Below, one piece after another: positions 27,917 through 36,893 of a DNA stretch of 64,000 nucleotides. Within the stretch, counting starts at the first letter, position 1; every line of letters starts with the position of its first letter. The stretch covers positions 186,001-250,000 of the forward strand of contig NZ_CP154878.1 in NCBI RefSeq assembly GCF_039955095.1. Direction: 5' to 3'. This DNA comes from Limosilactobacillus sp. WILCCON 0051 (GTDB taxonomy: Bacteria; Bacillota; Bacilli; Lactobacillales; Lactobacillaceae). The notes under the pieces are model-generated. The model was not told the DNA's origin, did no database searches, and was given only the letters and a program-made list of their open reading frames with translations. The translations under genes and the position numbers were made by a program.

Positions 27917-28703
27917 GTTGAGCTTTATGCGCAATGCGTTTATGGCTGGCACGTTTATTGCCATCGTCAGCGGTACGATTGGCGTTTTCGTGATGGCACG
28001 CAGCATGTCTTTTTTGACGCACACACTGTCAGAAATCGGGTTTGCTGGGGCTTCATTTGCGGTTTTTGCAGGGTGGCCGGCATTAAACGGGATGCTTTTG
28101 TTCACCATGCTGAGTTCGGTCTTAGTGGGGCAGATGAGCATTAAGGAATCTCGCCGTGAAGCTGTTATCAGCGCGGTCTCAGCTCTTTTTATCGGCTTAG
28201 GGATCTTGTTTCTGTCGCTTTCCAGTCAAACGGCCAGCTCAGCCACCAGCATCCTGTTTGGCAGCGTAGTTGGAATCAGCAGGCAAGAGGTCTGGCAGCT
28301 GGTGGGCCTGTCGCTTTTGGTGATGGTGATCGTGATGATTGGCTACCGCCAGCTGAAGTTTGATTCGTTTGATGCAGTCGGCGCGCGTGTTAATGGCATC
28401 AACAGCACGCTGATCTCGGTCGTCTTTTTGCTTTTGCTGGCATTAAGCGTCAGTGTGGCGGCTCAGATCGTTGGTTCGCTGCTGATCTTTATTCTGCTGA
28501 CGCTGCCGGCTGCCAGTGCCAAGTATTTTACGCATGGCGTGGCCAAGATGATCGTTTTGGCAATCCTATTTGCCATGCTGGGAACCTGGCTGGGATTGTA
28601 TCTGGGATATTTGACCAACTGGCCGGTGAGTTTCTTTATTGCGGTGATTGAAGTCGTGATCTATGTGACTGCCTTGATTTTTCAGCATTTGGTCAATGAT
28701 TAG
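27909..28703 (+). CDS. znuB: zinc ABC transporter permease
   Basis: 264 residues from ATG 27909 behind CAGGGGG. About eight membrane helices. The ABC-3 family pattern includes FMAGTFIAIVSGTIGVFVMARSMSFLTHTLSEIGFAG near the N-terminus and VGSLLIFILLTLPAASAKYF near residue 205. With ZnuA and ZnuC it forms a high-affinity zinc (possibly manganese) importer. Last gene of the operon. Confidence 0.92.
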   Translation: MFELSFMRNAFMAGTFIAIVSGTIGVFVMARSMSFLTHTLSEIGFAGASFAVFAGWPALNGMLLFTMLSSVLVGQMSIKESRREAVISAVSALFIGLGILFLSLSSQTASSATSILFGSVVGISRQEVWQLVGLSLLVMVIVMIGYRQLKFDSFDAVGARVNGINSTLISVVFLLLLALSVSVAAQIVGSLLIFILLTLPAASAKYFTHGVAKMIVLAILFAMLGTWLGLYLGYLTNWPVSFFIAVIEVVIYVTALIFQHLVND

Positions 28704-28719
28704 CAGAAAGTGTTAAAAT

Positions 28720-28754
28720 AAAACACGGCTCAAACTTTGGGCGGTGTTTTTTAT
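28720..28754 (+). terminator. terminator after znuB
   Basis: Stem AAACACgGCTCAAA / TTTGGGCgGTGTTT followed by a T tract. Confidence 0.8.
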
Positions 28755-28891
28755 TTTCAGTCGCATCAGTCATCCGCTGGCAATCTAAGTCCGGAATTTC
28801 TCTTTTTTGCTTGATTAAATCGGTTAATCCTTTTAGGTGGCGCTGTCATCATGATTGTTTGCCGAAATAGCTCTTAAGATTATGAATAAAA

Positions 28892-28923
28892 TTGCGGTAA
28901 AAGACGAACTATTATGTTATGAT
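28892..28923 (+). promoter_or_regulatory. purR promoter region with a PurBox-like element
   Basis: TATGAT (28918-28923) with TTGCGG (28892-28897), spacer 20, which is long. Between them AAAGACGAACTAT (28900-28912) holds the CGAAC core of a PurBox (AWWWCCGAACWWT, two mismatches), in front of purR itself. Autoregulation is possible; the evidence is modest. Confidence 0.35.
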
Positions 28924-28969
28924 TTGAAGGTATCAATAATTATTAGCTCAAGTAAAAGAGGGAAATCAC

Positions 28970-29815
28970 ATGAAAGTCAGACGCAGTAATCGCTTGGTTG
29001 ATATGACGCGCTATTTGATGGAACATCCACGGACGCTGGTTTCATTGAAGTTTTTTGGCGAACGTTACGGCTCGGCCAAGTCATCAATCAGTGAGGATCT
29101 AAGCATCATTCGGCGGACGCTGCACACTTGGGGCGTCGGTCGCCTGGAAACCCTGCCTGGTGCCAGTGGCGGGGCCCGCTTGACGCTGCTCTACTCTGAA
29201 GAAAATGCTGCGCAGGTCATTGATGATCTGGTCAAGGCGGTTGACGATGACAGTCGGCTCTTACCAGGTGGCTATGTCTATCTATCGGATCTTTTGGGAC
29301 GGCCAGACGTGCTTCGCGAAGTCGGTCGTTTGATTGCGACTCAATATGTTGACGATGACGTTGACGTGGTAATGACGGTCGAGACGAAAGGAATTCCGAT
29401 TGCTCAAAGCGTAGCGATGTATCTGAACAAGCCATTCGTAATCGTGCGCAACAGCTCTCACATTACGGAAGGCTCAACGGTCAGCGTCAACTACGTCTCG
29501 GGTTCGTCACAGCGGATCAAAAAAATGGAGCTTTCACGGCGGACGCTTAAAGAAGGTGCCAACGTAATCGTCGTGGATGACTTTATGAAGGGTGGCGGTA
29601 CGCTGAATGGGATGAAGTCGCTGATTGAAGAATTCGGTGCTCATCTGGTCGGCATGACGGTCTTTGCAGAAGGTCAATTCAGTGGCCAGCGCTTGGTTGA
29701 CGGCTGCACTTCATTGATCAAGGTTCAGGCCGTTGACGATACGACCAATAAAAAAATCACTGCTCAGCCAGGCAGCTATATGGAAGCCGTATTTGGCAAT
29801 AAAAAGGAGAAATAA
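28970..29815 (+). CDS. purR: purine operon regulator PurR
   Basis: 281 residues. N-terminal winged helix (VRRSNRLVDMTRYLMEHP, then KSSISEDLSIIRRTL; about residues 2-74) joined to a phosphoribosyltransferase-like domain with the PRPP loop VIVVDDFMKGGGTLNGM (about 202). PurR senses PRPP and represses (or in lactococci activates) purine genes at PurBoxes. ATG 28970 follows AGAGGG. It is followed after six bases by glmU, and prs, which makes PRPP, lies just beyond. Confidence 0.95.
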   Translation: MKVRRSNRLVDMTRYLMEHPRTLVSLKFFGERYGSAKSSISEDLSIIRRTLHTWGVGRLETLPGASGGARLTLLYSEENAAQVIDDLVKAVDDDSRLLPGGYVYLSDLLGRPDVLREVGRLIATQYVDDDVDVVMTVETKGIPIAQSVAMYLNKPFVIVRNSSHITEGSTVSVNYVSGSSQRIKKMELSRRTLKEGANVIVVDDFMKGGGTLNGMKSLIEEFGAHLVGMTVFAEGQFSGQRLVDGCTSLIKVQAVDDTTNKKITAQPGSYMEAVFGNKKEK

Positions 29816-29821
29816 ATAAAA

Positions 29822-31189
29822 ATGACGCAACGCAATGCAATTATTCTCGCGGCCGGCAAAGGTACGCGGATGAAGTCCAAGCTTTATAAAGTGTTGCACC
29901 AAGTGTGTGGCAAAACGATGGTTGAACATGTCTTAGGTCAGCTGGAAGAAACTAAGATCGACAACATCGTGACGGTAGTTGGCTATGGTGCCGAAACCGT
30001 TGAGCAGACGCTGGGCAATCGGACCAAATATGCTTTGCAAAAACAGCAGCTGGGGACTGGTCATGCGGTTATGCAGACTGAATCGCTGCTGGGTGATCAA
30101 GAAGGCGAGACGCTGATCGTCAGTGGGGATACGCCTTTATTTACTGCCGCAACCTTCAACAAGATGTTTGAATACCATGAGCAGCGTCATGCAGCAGTTA
30201 CCATTCTGACTTCAGTGGCGCCTGATCCGACTGGCTATGGCCGCATCGTTCGCAATGACGTGGGTATCGTTGAGCGGATCGTTGAACAAAAAGATGCCAC
30301 GCATGAAGAACAGGAAATTCATGAAATCAATACCGGTGTCTACTGCTTTGACAATCAAAAGCTGTTCCAGGCCCTTAAGCTGATCAATAATGACAATGCC
30401 CAAGGCGAGTACTACTTGACGGATGTCATCGGTATTTTAAAGAATCATGGCGAAATCGTCACGGCTTATCGAATGGCTGACTTTGACGAATCAATGGGGG
30501 TCAATGATCGCGTTGCCTTGGCACGGGCCAACAAGATCATGCGTAAGCGGATCAACACTCAATTAATGAAAGACGGTGTCACCATGGTTGATCCAGAAAC
30601 CACTTATATCGATGCCGATGTTAAAGTGGGCCGCGATACGGTAATTGAAGGCAACGTTGTGATCAAGGGCAATACCACGATTGGCAGCGACTGCTTTATC
30701 GGCGCTCACTCGGTTATCAAGGATTCAGTTCTGCATGATGACGTCAAGGTCTATGCCTCAACGCTGGAAGAAGCTGAAATGCACACCGGATCAGACGTTG
30801 GTCCCAACAGTCATCTGCGTCCTCAGGCTGAGATCGGCAAGGGCGTTCATATCGGCAACTTCTGTGAGATCAAGAAAGCCTATATTGGTGAAAACACCAA
30901 GATTGGTCATTTGAGCTATGTTGGCGATGCTACCCTGGGTAAGAACATCAACATCGGCTGTGGCGTGGTCTTTGTCAACTATGATGGCTCCAAGAAGCAT
31001 CACACCAACGTTGGCGATCATGCCTTCATCGGCAGCAACTCTAATATCGTGGCCCCTGTCAATATTGCCGAAGACTCGTTTGTTGCGGCTGGGTCTACGA
31101 TTACGGACAGCACGGAGCGTTTTGATATGGCAATTGCTCGGTCACGGCAGGTCAATAAACCGGATTATGCTAAGAAGCTTCCCTGGTAA
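29822..31189 (+). CDS. glmU: bifunctional UDP-N-acetylglucosamine pyrophosphorylase / glucosamine-1-phosphate N-acetyltransferase
   Basis: 455 residues. N-terminal nucleotidyltransferase domain with [21 protein letters not shown] at residues 6-26 and SGDTPLF; C-terminal left-handed beta helix made of hexapeptide repeats from about residue 255 ([19 protein letters not shown] and on), with the acetyl-transfer residues in [16 protein letters not shown]. It makes UDP-GlcNAc for peptidoglycan, feeding MurA in this window. Purine regulator, glmU and prs form the conserved group. Confidence 0.97.
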   Translation: MTQRNAIILAAGKGTRMKSKLYKVLHQVCGKTMVEHVLGQLEETKIDNIVTVVGYGAETVEQTLGNRTKYALQKQQLGTGHAVMQTESLLGDQEGETLIVSGDTPLFTAATFNKMFEYHEQRHAAVTILTSVAPDPTGYGRIVRNDVGIVERIVEQKDATHEEQEIHEINTGVYCFDNQKLFQALKLINNDNAQGEYYLTDVIGILKNHGEIVTAYRMADFDESMGVNDRVALARANKIMRKRINTQLMKDGVTMVDPETTYIDADVKVGRDTVIEGNVVIKGNTTIGSDCFIGAHSVIKDSVLHDDVKVYASTLEEAEMHTGSDVGPNSHLRPQAEIGKGVHIGNFCEIKKAYIGENTKIGHLSYVGDATLGKNINIGCGVVFVNYDGSKKHHTNVGDHAFIGSNSNIVAPVNIAEDSFVAAGSTITDSTERFDMAIARSRQVNKPDYAKKLPW

Positions 31190-31260
31190 CAGTTGCTTTT
31201 TGGACTTTAAATCAATATGATTAGAGTGATAGAAAAAGTATGCAGATTTCGGAGGACCCC

Positions 31261-32244
31261 ATGAAAGAACGTTATGCTGACCCTAAATTAAAAATCTTTG
31301 CCTTAAATTCCAACCGCCCACTGGCCCAAAAAATTGCCGATGAGGTAGGCGTGGAATTGGGTAAGCTTTCGGTTGACCGCTTTAGTGATGGCGAAATTCA
31401 AATCAATATCGAAGAAAGCGTCCGTGGCGATAATGTTTATGTTATTCAATCCACTTCAGCTCCTGTAAACGATAACCTGATGGAACTGATGATCATGATC
31501 GATGCCTTGCGTCGGGCAAGTGCCAATACGATCAACGTGGTCTTGCCTTACTACGGCTATGCTCGGCAAGACCGGAAAGCGCGGAGTCGAGAACCAATCA
31601 CGGCCAAGCTGGTTGCCAATATGCTGCAGAATTCCGGCGTAACGCGGATTGTTGCTCTTGATCTGCACGCTGCTCAGATTCAAGGCTTCTTTGACATTCC
31701 AGTCGATCATTTGATGGGGGCACCGCTTTTGGCTGACTACTTTATCAATGAAGGCGTGGCTGCCAATGCCGTTGTCGTTTCGCCAGACCATGGTGGGGTT
31801 ACGCGAGCACGGGCCCTGGCAGAGTTTCTCAAGGCGCCGATTGCTATCATTGATAAGCGGCGGCCACGGCCAAACGTTGCCAAGATTATGAATATCATTG
31901 GGGACGTCAAGGGCAAGAAATGTATCATGATTGATGACATGATTGATACTGCCGGTACGATTTCCAAAGGTGCGCAAGCCTTGATGGATGCCGGTGCAGA
32001 AGAAGTCTATGCCTCAGCTACGCATGCCGTTTTGTCGGGCCCGGCAATTGAACGCTTGGATAATTCACCGTTAAAACAGGTCGTGGTTACGGATTCGATT
32101 CAGCTGCCTGATGAAAAGCAGATTGACAAGATCGTGCAGGTTTCCGTGGCACCGCTGATTGGCGCGGCAATCAAGCGGATCAATGAAAATCGTCCCGTTA
32201 GTCCATTGTTTAACAACCGTTTTGAACAGGCTAACGAAGACTAA
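31261..32244 (+). CDS. prs: ribose-phosphate pyrophosphokinase
   Basis: 327 residues from ATG 31261 behind GGAGGACCCC. Class I PRPP synthetase: [47 protein letters not shown] (ATP and flexible loop), [26 protein letters not shown] and the PRPP loop [14 protein letters not shown]. It makes PRPP from ribose-5-phosphate and ATP for nucleotides, His, Trp and NAD (used by pncB nearby). Confidence 0.97.
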   Translation: MKERYADPKLKIFALNSNRPLAQKIADEVGVELGKLSVDRFSDGEIQINIEESVRGDNVYVIQSTSAPVNDNLMELMIMIDALRRASANTINVVLPYYGYARQDRKARSREPITAKLVANMLQNSGVTRIVALDLHAAQIQGFFDIPVDHLMGAPLLADYFINEGVAANAVVVSPDHGGVTRARALAEFLKAPIAIIDKRRPRPNVAKIMNIIGDVKGKKCIMIDDMIDTAGTISKGAQALMDAGAEEVYASATHAVLSGPAIERLDNSPLKQVVVTDSIQLPDEKQIDKIVQVSVAPLIGAAIKRINENRPVSPLFNNRFEQANED

Positions 32245-32252
32245 ATTTAATC

Positions 32253-32284
32253 AAAAGAGTCGCTGTCTAAGCGGCTTTTTTTGA
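32253..32284 (+). terminator. terminator after prs
   Basis: Stem AAGAGtCGCT / AGCGgCTTTT with a six-T tail. Confidence 0.8.
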
Positions 32285-32307
32285 TTTTGGGACTAAAAGG
32301 CGGTCCA

Positions 32308-32316
32308 TGGTATAAT
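32308..32316 (+). promoter_or_regulatory. extended -10 promoter of the lipoprotein gene
   Basis: TGGTATAAT: TG one base before a perfect TATAAT (32311-32316). No clear -35, as is usual for extended -10 promoters. Confidence 0.6.
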
Positions 32317-32347
32317 AGTTGAGGCAAGACGAAAAAGGAGCAAAAAA

Positions 32348-33079
32348 ATGAAATTTAAAACTTTGCTGAAACGACTGATGCTGGGTATGGTCACGGTTGC
32401 AGCCGGGATTAGCCTGGTTGGCTGTGGCAGCTCGACCAGCACGCAGTCAAGCGAGTCGTCATCAGAGTCGTCGCAATCAACCACCAAGACGACGGCGGCT
32501 TCCAAGGCTCGCGATCAAGCCAATAATCAGATTATGTCTGGTCAGTACAAGGAAGCCTTAAAAACGCTGCTGGCGGTCAAGAATCCAGATTCGCAGACGC
32601 GCAGCATGATTAAAGATCTGCAGAAATACTTAGCGGCTCAAGATGCCTATAATGATCAGGAATATGATGAAGCCGTCAACGATCTCAGTTCGGTATCATC
32701 AAATTCTAAACCGATGCGTTCGGCATTCATCAGTATGAAGAACAAGGCTAAGCAGGCTCAACAGGCAGCTTCTGCCAGTTCCTCTGCTCAAAGCAGTCAG
32801 GCCAACTCCAGCAGTTCAAGTACGACGGCATCAGCCAGCTCAAGTTCCAGTTCGGCAGTTAATTCGGCAGCAGCCAGTCAGACCGGCATGGACGTAATCA
32901 ACGCTTTTGCGGCTAAGATGAACTTTAACCAGTCGAGCTATGGGATTATTCCAGAAGGCAAGGATGGCGACGTATATACCTTTGAGGTTCGCCAAAACAA
33001 CGATGATAATACCGTTGCTCATTTGATTGGTATCTATCAGTACAACGCTGCTACTGGCGCAGTTACCAAAATCAATTAA
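32348..33079 (+). CDS. Ser-rich lipoprotein, unknown function
   Basis: 243 residues. Lipoprotein signal peptide with lipobox LVGC (Cys26) followed by a Ser/Thr-rich spacer to about residue 52. Then a helical region with TPR-like alternation (about 53-140: DQANNQIMSGQYKEALKTL, AYNDQEYDEAVNDLSS), a second Ser/Ala linker (about 140-180) and a small C-terminal domain with YGIIPEGKDGDVYTFEVR. It is exported and anchored to the membrane. The helical repeats suggest a protein-binding scaffold; I know no function. 29 bases precede nrtR. Confidence 0.75.
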   Translation: MKFKTLLKRLMLGMVTVAAGISLVGCGSSTSTQSSESSSESSQSTTKTTAASKARDQANNQIMSGQYKEALKTLLAVKNPDSQTRSMIKDLQKYLAAQDAYNDQEYDEAVNDLSSVSSNSKPMRSAFISMKNKAKQAQQAASASSSAQSSQANSSSSSTTASASSSSSSAVNSAAASQTGMDVINAFAAKMNFNQSSYGIIPEGKDGDVYTFEVRQNNDDNTVAHLIGIYQYNAATGAVTKIN

Positions 33080-33108
33080 CCAGTCTAAGTAAGAAGGCGA
33101 GAAATGGC

Positions 33109-33861
33109 ATGAGTGAGGAAATCATTGCCCGTCCGTTGATTACGATCACCAATATCATCTGGAGCTTTAATCGGCAGACGCATGAGATGCAGCTGCTTTT
33201 GATCAAGCGGTCTGAAGCGCCGTTTAAAGATGCCTGGGCGCTGCCGGAAACGCTGCTGCGGAGTACGGAAAGTGCCGATGATGCCGCATTGCGCTTGATC
33301 AAGGATAAAATCGGGCTTGAGGTTCGATCAACGGCAACGGAACAATTGGCAACGTTTACCGCGCCGCACCGATCAGTCGGTGAGCGGGCATTGGCGTTGG
33401 CGTACATGACTTTTTTGCCGGCAATGCCTAAGCTTAAGCCGGGATATGGTGCCGTTGCTGCTGAATGGTTTGCCTTTGAGAATTTTGGCCATCATTACTT
33501 ATTGAGTGATGGCAGGCATCGGTTTGATCTTTCGAATACCTCACAGGCACTGGCGTTTGACCATGATCAAATCGTTACTACGGCCATTCAGCGCATTCGC
33601 AACAAATTGGACTATCAGCCAACGGTTCTGCAGGTATTGGGACCTACGTTTACGCTTAAAGAGGCACGCGAGGTCTATGCGCCATTTTGGCAGCTGACGG
33701 CAGATCAGATTGATAATTCAAATTTCCGCAAGACGCACCACCATCTTTTTAAAGAGGTTGGGACAGCAACGATTCGCAAGCGCAGCGGTCGACCACCCAA
33801 GATATATTCGCTGGCGAGCTTGCCAAATCCGTTGGAAAGGAGTAAAGTTGACAACAATTAA
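33109..33861 (+). CDS. nrtR: NrtR-type transcriptional regulator (degenerate Nudix + winged helix)
   Basis: 250 residues. N-terminal Nudix-like domain (about 8-150) in which the Nudix box is degenerate: PETLLRSTESADDAALRLIKDKIGLEV lacks the REXXEE catalytic core, as in NrtR, which binds ADP-ribose without hydrolysing it. The C-terminal domain (about 160-240: VLGPTFTLKEAREVY, FRKTHHHLFKEVG, GRPPKIYSL) is the DNA-binding winged helix typical of NrtR. NrtR represses NAD biosynthesis genes. The next two genes, pncA and pncB, are exactly such targets. Confidence 0.85.
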   Translation: MSEEIIARPLITITNIIWSFNRQTHEMQLLLIKRSEAPFKDAWALPETLLRSTESADDAALRLIKDKIGLEVRSTATEQLATFTAPHRSVGERALALAYMTFLPAMPKLKPGYGAVAAEWFAFENFGHHYLLSDGRHRFDLSNTSQALAFDHDQIVTTAIQRIRNKLDYQPTVLQVLGPTFTLKEAREVYAPFWQLTADQIDNSNFRKTHHHLFKEVGTATIRKRSGRPPKIYSLASLPNPLERSKVDNN

Positions 33862-33881
33862 AGTCAACTTTACTTTTTTTT
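33841..33881 (+). terminator. terminator overlapping the 3' end of nrtR
   Basis: Perfect 12-bp inverted repeat AGTAAAGTTGAC (33841) / GTCAACTTTACT (33863) with a ten-base loop and eight T. The left arm and loop encode the last codons and stop of nrtR. Confidence 0.85.
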
Positions 33882-33909
33882 ACAAAGATTAAAGTAATTT
33901 ATACTTTTA
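33879..33909 (+). promoter_or_regulatory. pncA promoter with candidate NrtR operator
   Basis: TTTACA (33879-33884) as -35 and TATACT (33900-33905) as -10, spacer 15. The palindrome AAAGTAATTTATACTTT (33891-33907) overlaps the -10 and repeats the AAAGT / ACTTT element of the terminator just upstream. It is a good place for NrtR to bind. The assignment to NrtR is inferred from neighbourhood. Confidence 0.5.
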
Positions 33910-33927
33910 TTCAAAGAGGTGAGACAA

Positions 33928-34482
33928 ATGGCAAATGAAGCATTGCTGATTATTGACTACACCAATGATTTTGTGGCTGATGACGGCGCGCTGACTTGTG
34001 GCCAGGCTGCTCAGGCTTTAGACGAGCACATTACGCAATTGGCAGATGATTTTATAAAGGCTGGCAAGTGGGTCTATCTGCCGACTGACGTTCATCAGCC
34101 AAATGACCCGTACCATCCTGAAAGCCGGCTTTATCCACCACACAACATCAAAGGAACCTGGGGACGCGAACTGTACGGCCGGCTTGGCAAGTGGTATCGC
34201 AAACACCAAGATGATGAGCATGTCGTTTTGCTGGATAAGACGCATTACTCATCGTTTTGCGGGACACCGCTTGATCTGCGGCTGAGGGAAAGAAAAGTTG
34301 ACACGGTGCATCTGGCAGGTGTCTGCACGGATATCTGCGTTCTGCACACGGCGATCGCGGCATATGATCTGAACTATCAAATCGTGGTTCACGAAAAAGC
34401 CGTTGCGACCTTTGATCCAGCTGGCCAGGTCTGGGCGATGAAGCATTTTAAGAACGTTTTGAACGCTCGGATAGAAGATTGA
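33928..34482 (+). CDS. pncA: nicotinamidase (isochorismatase-like cysteine hydrolase)
   Basis: 184 residues from ATG 33928 behind AGAGGTGAG. Catalytic triad region: LLIIDYTNDFV (Asp9 region), LDKTHYSSFCGTPL (Lys) and VHLAGVCTDICVLHTA (nucleophile Cys in GVCTDICV). Metal ligand TDVHQPNDPYHPES is typical of nicotinamidases. It converts nicotinamide to nicotinate, which the next gene uses. It shares an operon with pncB (21-base gap). Confidence 0.92.
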   Translation: MANEALLIIDYTNDFVADDGALTCGQAAQALDEHITQLADDFIKAGKWVYLPTDVHQPNDPYHPESRLYPPHNIKGTWGRELYGRLGKWYRKHQDDEHVVLLDKTHYSSFCGTPLDLRLRERKVDTVHLAGVCTDICVLHTAIAAYDLNYQIVVHEKAVATFDPAGQVWAMKHFKNVLNARIED

Positions 34483-34503
34483 AAGAAGTTTAGGAGAAGA
34501 GAA

Positions 34504-35949
34504 ATGGCAATGTCTGAAGAATTATTGACTGATCTGTATGAATTTTCAATGGCGAATGGCTATTATGCGACCCTGCCGCATGATCAAGAAGCGGTTTTTG
34601 ACGTCTTTTACCGCAATGTCCCCGATAATGGCAGCTTCGTCATTGCGGCTGGATTGGCTCAAGTCGTTGAAGCGCTGCAGAATTTTCATTTTACGGATGA
34701 TGACATCAGCTATCTGCGTTCATTGAATCTATTTTCGGCTGGCTTTTTGGACTATCTGGCTAATTTAAAGTTTTCCTGCACGGTCCGAGCAATTCCTGAG
34801 GGGACGCCGGTATTTCCTCGCGAACCAATGCTGACGGTCAAAGGGCCATTGCTGCAGTGTCAGCTGCTGGAGACGTTCGTATTGAACATCTTGAATCATC
34901 AGTCGCTGATTGCCACTAAGTCGCGGCGGATCTGTGCTGCTGCTGAAGGTCGTGCGGTCATGGAATTTGGCGCGCGGCGGGCACAGGGGCCAGATGCCTC
35001 AGTCTTTGGTGCAAGAGCGGCGGTAATCGGCGGATGTACCAGTACCTCTAACTGTCTGGCAGCTAAGAAGTTTGGACTGCAGGCAGCTGGGACGATGGCA
35101 CACAGCTGGATTGAAAGCTACCCTGATGAACTGACGGCTTTTCGCGCTTGGGCACAGGTTTATCCAGACAGTGCCTCGCTGCTGGTTGACACCTATGACG
35201 TTTTGAAGAGTGGGGTACCAAATGCAATCAAGGTCTTTAAGGAATTACGAGCTGCTGGTCATGAGCCGATTGGCATTCGGATTGATTCTGGCGACCTGAC
35301 CCAATTGGCAACCAAGGCCCGGCAGATGCTGGATGAAGCTGGATTTGAAAATGCCAAGATTACGGCTTCCAATGCTTTGGATGAAACGGTGATTCAAGCA
35401 TTGCTAAAAGAAGGTGCACCGCTGGACAACTTTGGTATTGGCGAAAAATTGATCACCAGCTCGACTTCGCCGGTCTTGAGCGGGGTCTACAAAATGGCAG
35501 CGCTCAAGGTTGATGGCCAATGGCAGCCAAAGATCAAGCTCAGCAACAGTCGTGAGAAGGTTACGCTGCCAGGCGACAAAATGGTCTACCGGCTTTACCG
35601 AAAAGATGCGCCGGACCAAGCCTTTGCCGATGTGATTGCTCTGGCTGATGAAAAACTGCCCGAAAAGCTCTTGGCTATTAATGCCGATCCGCTGGCAACT
35701 GACGACGAGATCGAGCTGACCGATTTTGTTGCCAAGCCATTGCAGCTGGAAGTAGTCGGCGCTAATGCCAGCTCGATTGAGACCGATGTAATGAGACTGC
35801 AGGCATCGATGAAACGTCAATTGGCACAGCTCCCTAAGGCTACGCAGCGCTTGATCAATCCTGATGTCTACCAGGTCTACCTGACGCCAAAGCTGTTTGA
35901 GCTTCAGCAGCGGCTGATTAAAGAACATCATCAAAAGGCTCAGGCTTAA
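34504..35949 (+). CDS. pncB: nicotinate phosphoribosyltransferase
   Basis: 481 residues, full length for the long Gram-positive type. LLTDLYEFSMANGYY at the N-terminus, EFGARRAQGPDASVFGARAAVIGGCTSTSN (catalytic His replaced region, about 160) and GIRIDSGDLTQLATKAR (PRPP binding) are family hallmarks. It joins nicotinate to PRPP using ATP to make NaMN for NAD. Alternative ATG six bases downstream. Ends before a strong terminator. Confidence 0.95.
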   Translation: MAMSEELLTDLYEFSMANGYYATLPHDQEAVFDVFYRNVPDNGSFVIAAGLAQVVEALQNFHFTDDDISYLRSLNLFSAGFLDYLANLKFSCTVRAIPEGTPVFPREPMLTVKGPLLQCQLLETFVLNILNHQSLIATKSRRICAAAEGRAVMEFGARRAQGPDASVFGARAAVIGGCTSTSNCLAAKKFGLQAAGTMAHSWIESYPDELTAFRAWAQVYPDSASLLVDTYDVLKSGVPNAIKVFKELRAAGHEPIGIRIDSGDLTQLATKARQMLDEAGFENAKITASNALDETVIQALLKEGAPLDNFGIGEKLITSSTSPVLSGVYKMAALKVDGQWQPKIKLSNSREKVTLPGDKMVYRLYRKDAPDQAFADVIALADEKLPEKLLAINADPLATDDEIELTDFVAKPLQLEVVGANASSIETDVMRLQASMKRQLAQLPKATQRLINPDVYQVYLTPKLFELQQRLIKEHHQKAQA

Positions 35950-35986
35950 AAACGAATCAGTTAAAAATCTTAAACAGACAAAAAAG

Positions 35987-36033
35987 ATGCCGCTCAAAGC
36001 AGTCGATTGCTTTGAGCGGCGTCGTTTGTTTTT
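35987..36033. terminator. bidirectional terminator between pncB and the HAD gene
   Basis: Stem GCCGCTCAAAGCA / TGCTTTGAGCGGC flanked by an A-rich and a T-rich tract; separates convergent genes. Confidence 0.9.
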
Positions 36034-36045
36034 ATTGGTAATTGA

Positions 36046-36873
36046 TCAGGCGTTTAAAACGTATTTTTCGATAGCTTCGGCGACGCCATCATGATTATTG
36101 TCATTTTCGGTAACGACGTCGGCCATCTGCAGCGTATGCGGAATCGAGTTGGCCATTGCCACGCCGGTTCCAGCAAATTCAATCATTGATTCATCGTTTT
36201 GCGCGTTGCCGATTGCCATAACGTTATCAGCGGTCAGATTCAGCTTATCGGTCAGGGCAGATAAGGCCACGCCCTTGCTGGTCTGCTTGTTGATCAGCTC
36301 TAGGTAGAAGTCCTCACTGCGAACGACTCGGAAACGATCACTGAGTTCTTGAGGCATGTTGGCTAAAGCGGCATCGATTTTTTCTTTTTCGTCAGTCATC
36401 ATGGCCTTGCCAATCGTAATCGAATCGCGCATGTGGTTCAGCTGATCCATGCTGCGGTAGCGCAATGGCATGGATACCAGATTGGATTCATAAACCGTGT
36501 ATGGGTTGATGTCTTGGTTAGGCGTGTAGATATAGTCGCTGGTCTCGATAATTGATGAAACGTCCTGCTTGCGGCAGTAGGATTCAAAATCAATGTAGTC
36601 GTCAAAATCAACCGTGTAGTGAGCCAAAACGGTACCGTCAGTCGCCTGGGCCAAAGCACCGTTATAGCAGATAACGTATTCGCTTGCGGAATCGGCGAGC
36701 CCCAGCTGGTTGACATAGGCTTTCACGCCAGTCATCGGACGACCGGTACATAAAACGATCCGGACATCGCGCTTAGTGGCTTCATTGATTGCGGCAACGG
36801 TTTGTGGGGTGATCTGACGCTGGTCATTGATTAACGTACCATCGATATCGATCGCGACAAGTTTAATAGACAT
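36046..36873 (-). CDS. Cof-type HAD-IIB family phosphatase
   Basis: 275 residues; the ATG at 36873 follows CAGGAGG. HAD motifs in order: VAIDIDGTLINDQRQITP (motif I, residues 6-23), VLCTGRPMTG (II), a lysine around KGVALSAL (III) and IGNAQNDESMIEFAGTGVAMANS (IV). The cap is type IIB. Members dephosphorylate sugar phosphates or flavin precursors; substrate not predictable. Likely co-transcribed with the HD gene upstream on this strand (20-base gap). Confidence 0.9.
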   Translation of the reverse strand: MSIKLVAIDIDGTLINDQRQITPQTVAAINEATKRDVRIVLCTGRPMTGVKAYVNQLGLADSASEYVICYNGALAQATDGTVLAHYTVDFDDYIDFESYCRKQDVSSIIETSDYIYTPNQDINPYTVYESNLVSMPLRYRSMDQLNHMRDSITIGKAMMTDEKEKIDAALANMPQELSDRFRVVRSEDFYLELINKQTSKGVALSALTDKLNLTADNVMAIGNAQNDESMIEFAGTGVAMANSIPHTLQMADVVTENDNNHDGVAEAIEKYVLNA

Positions 36874-36893
36874 AAAAAATACCTCCTGGATCT

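Noticed and set aside
32750..32880. Repeat-like AGC/TCA stretch
   Set aside because: Ser/Ala linker codons of the lipoprotein, not a DNA repeat.
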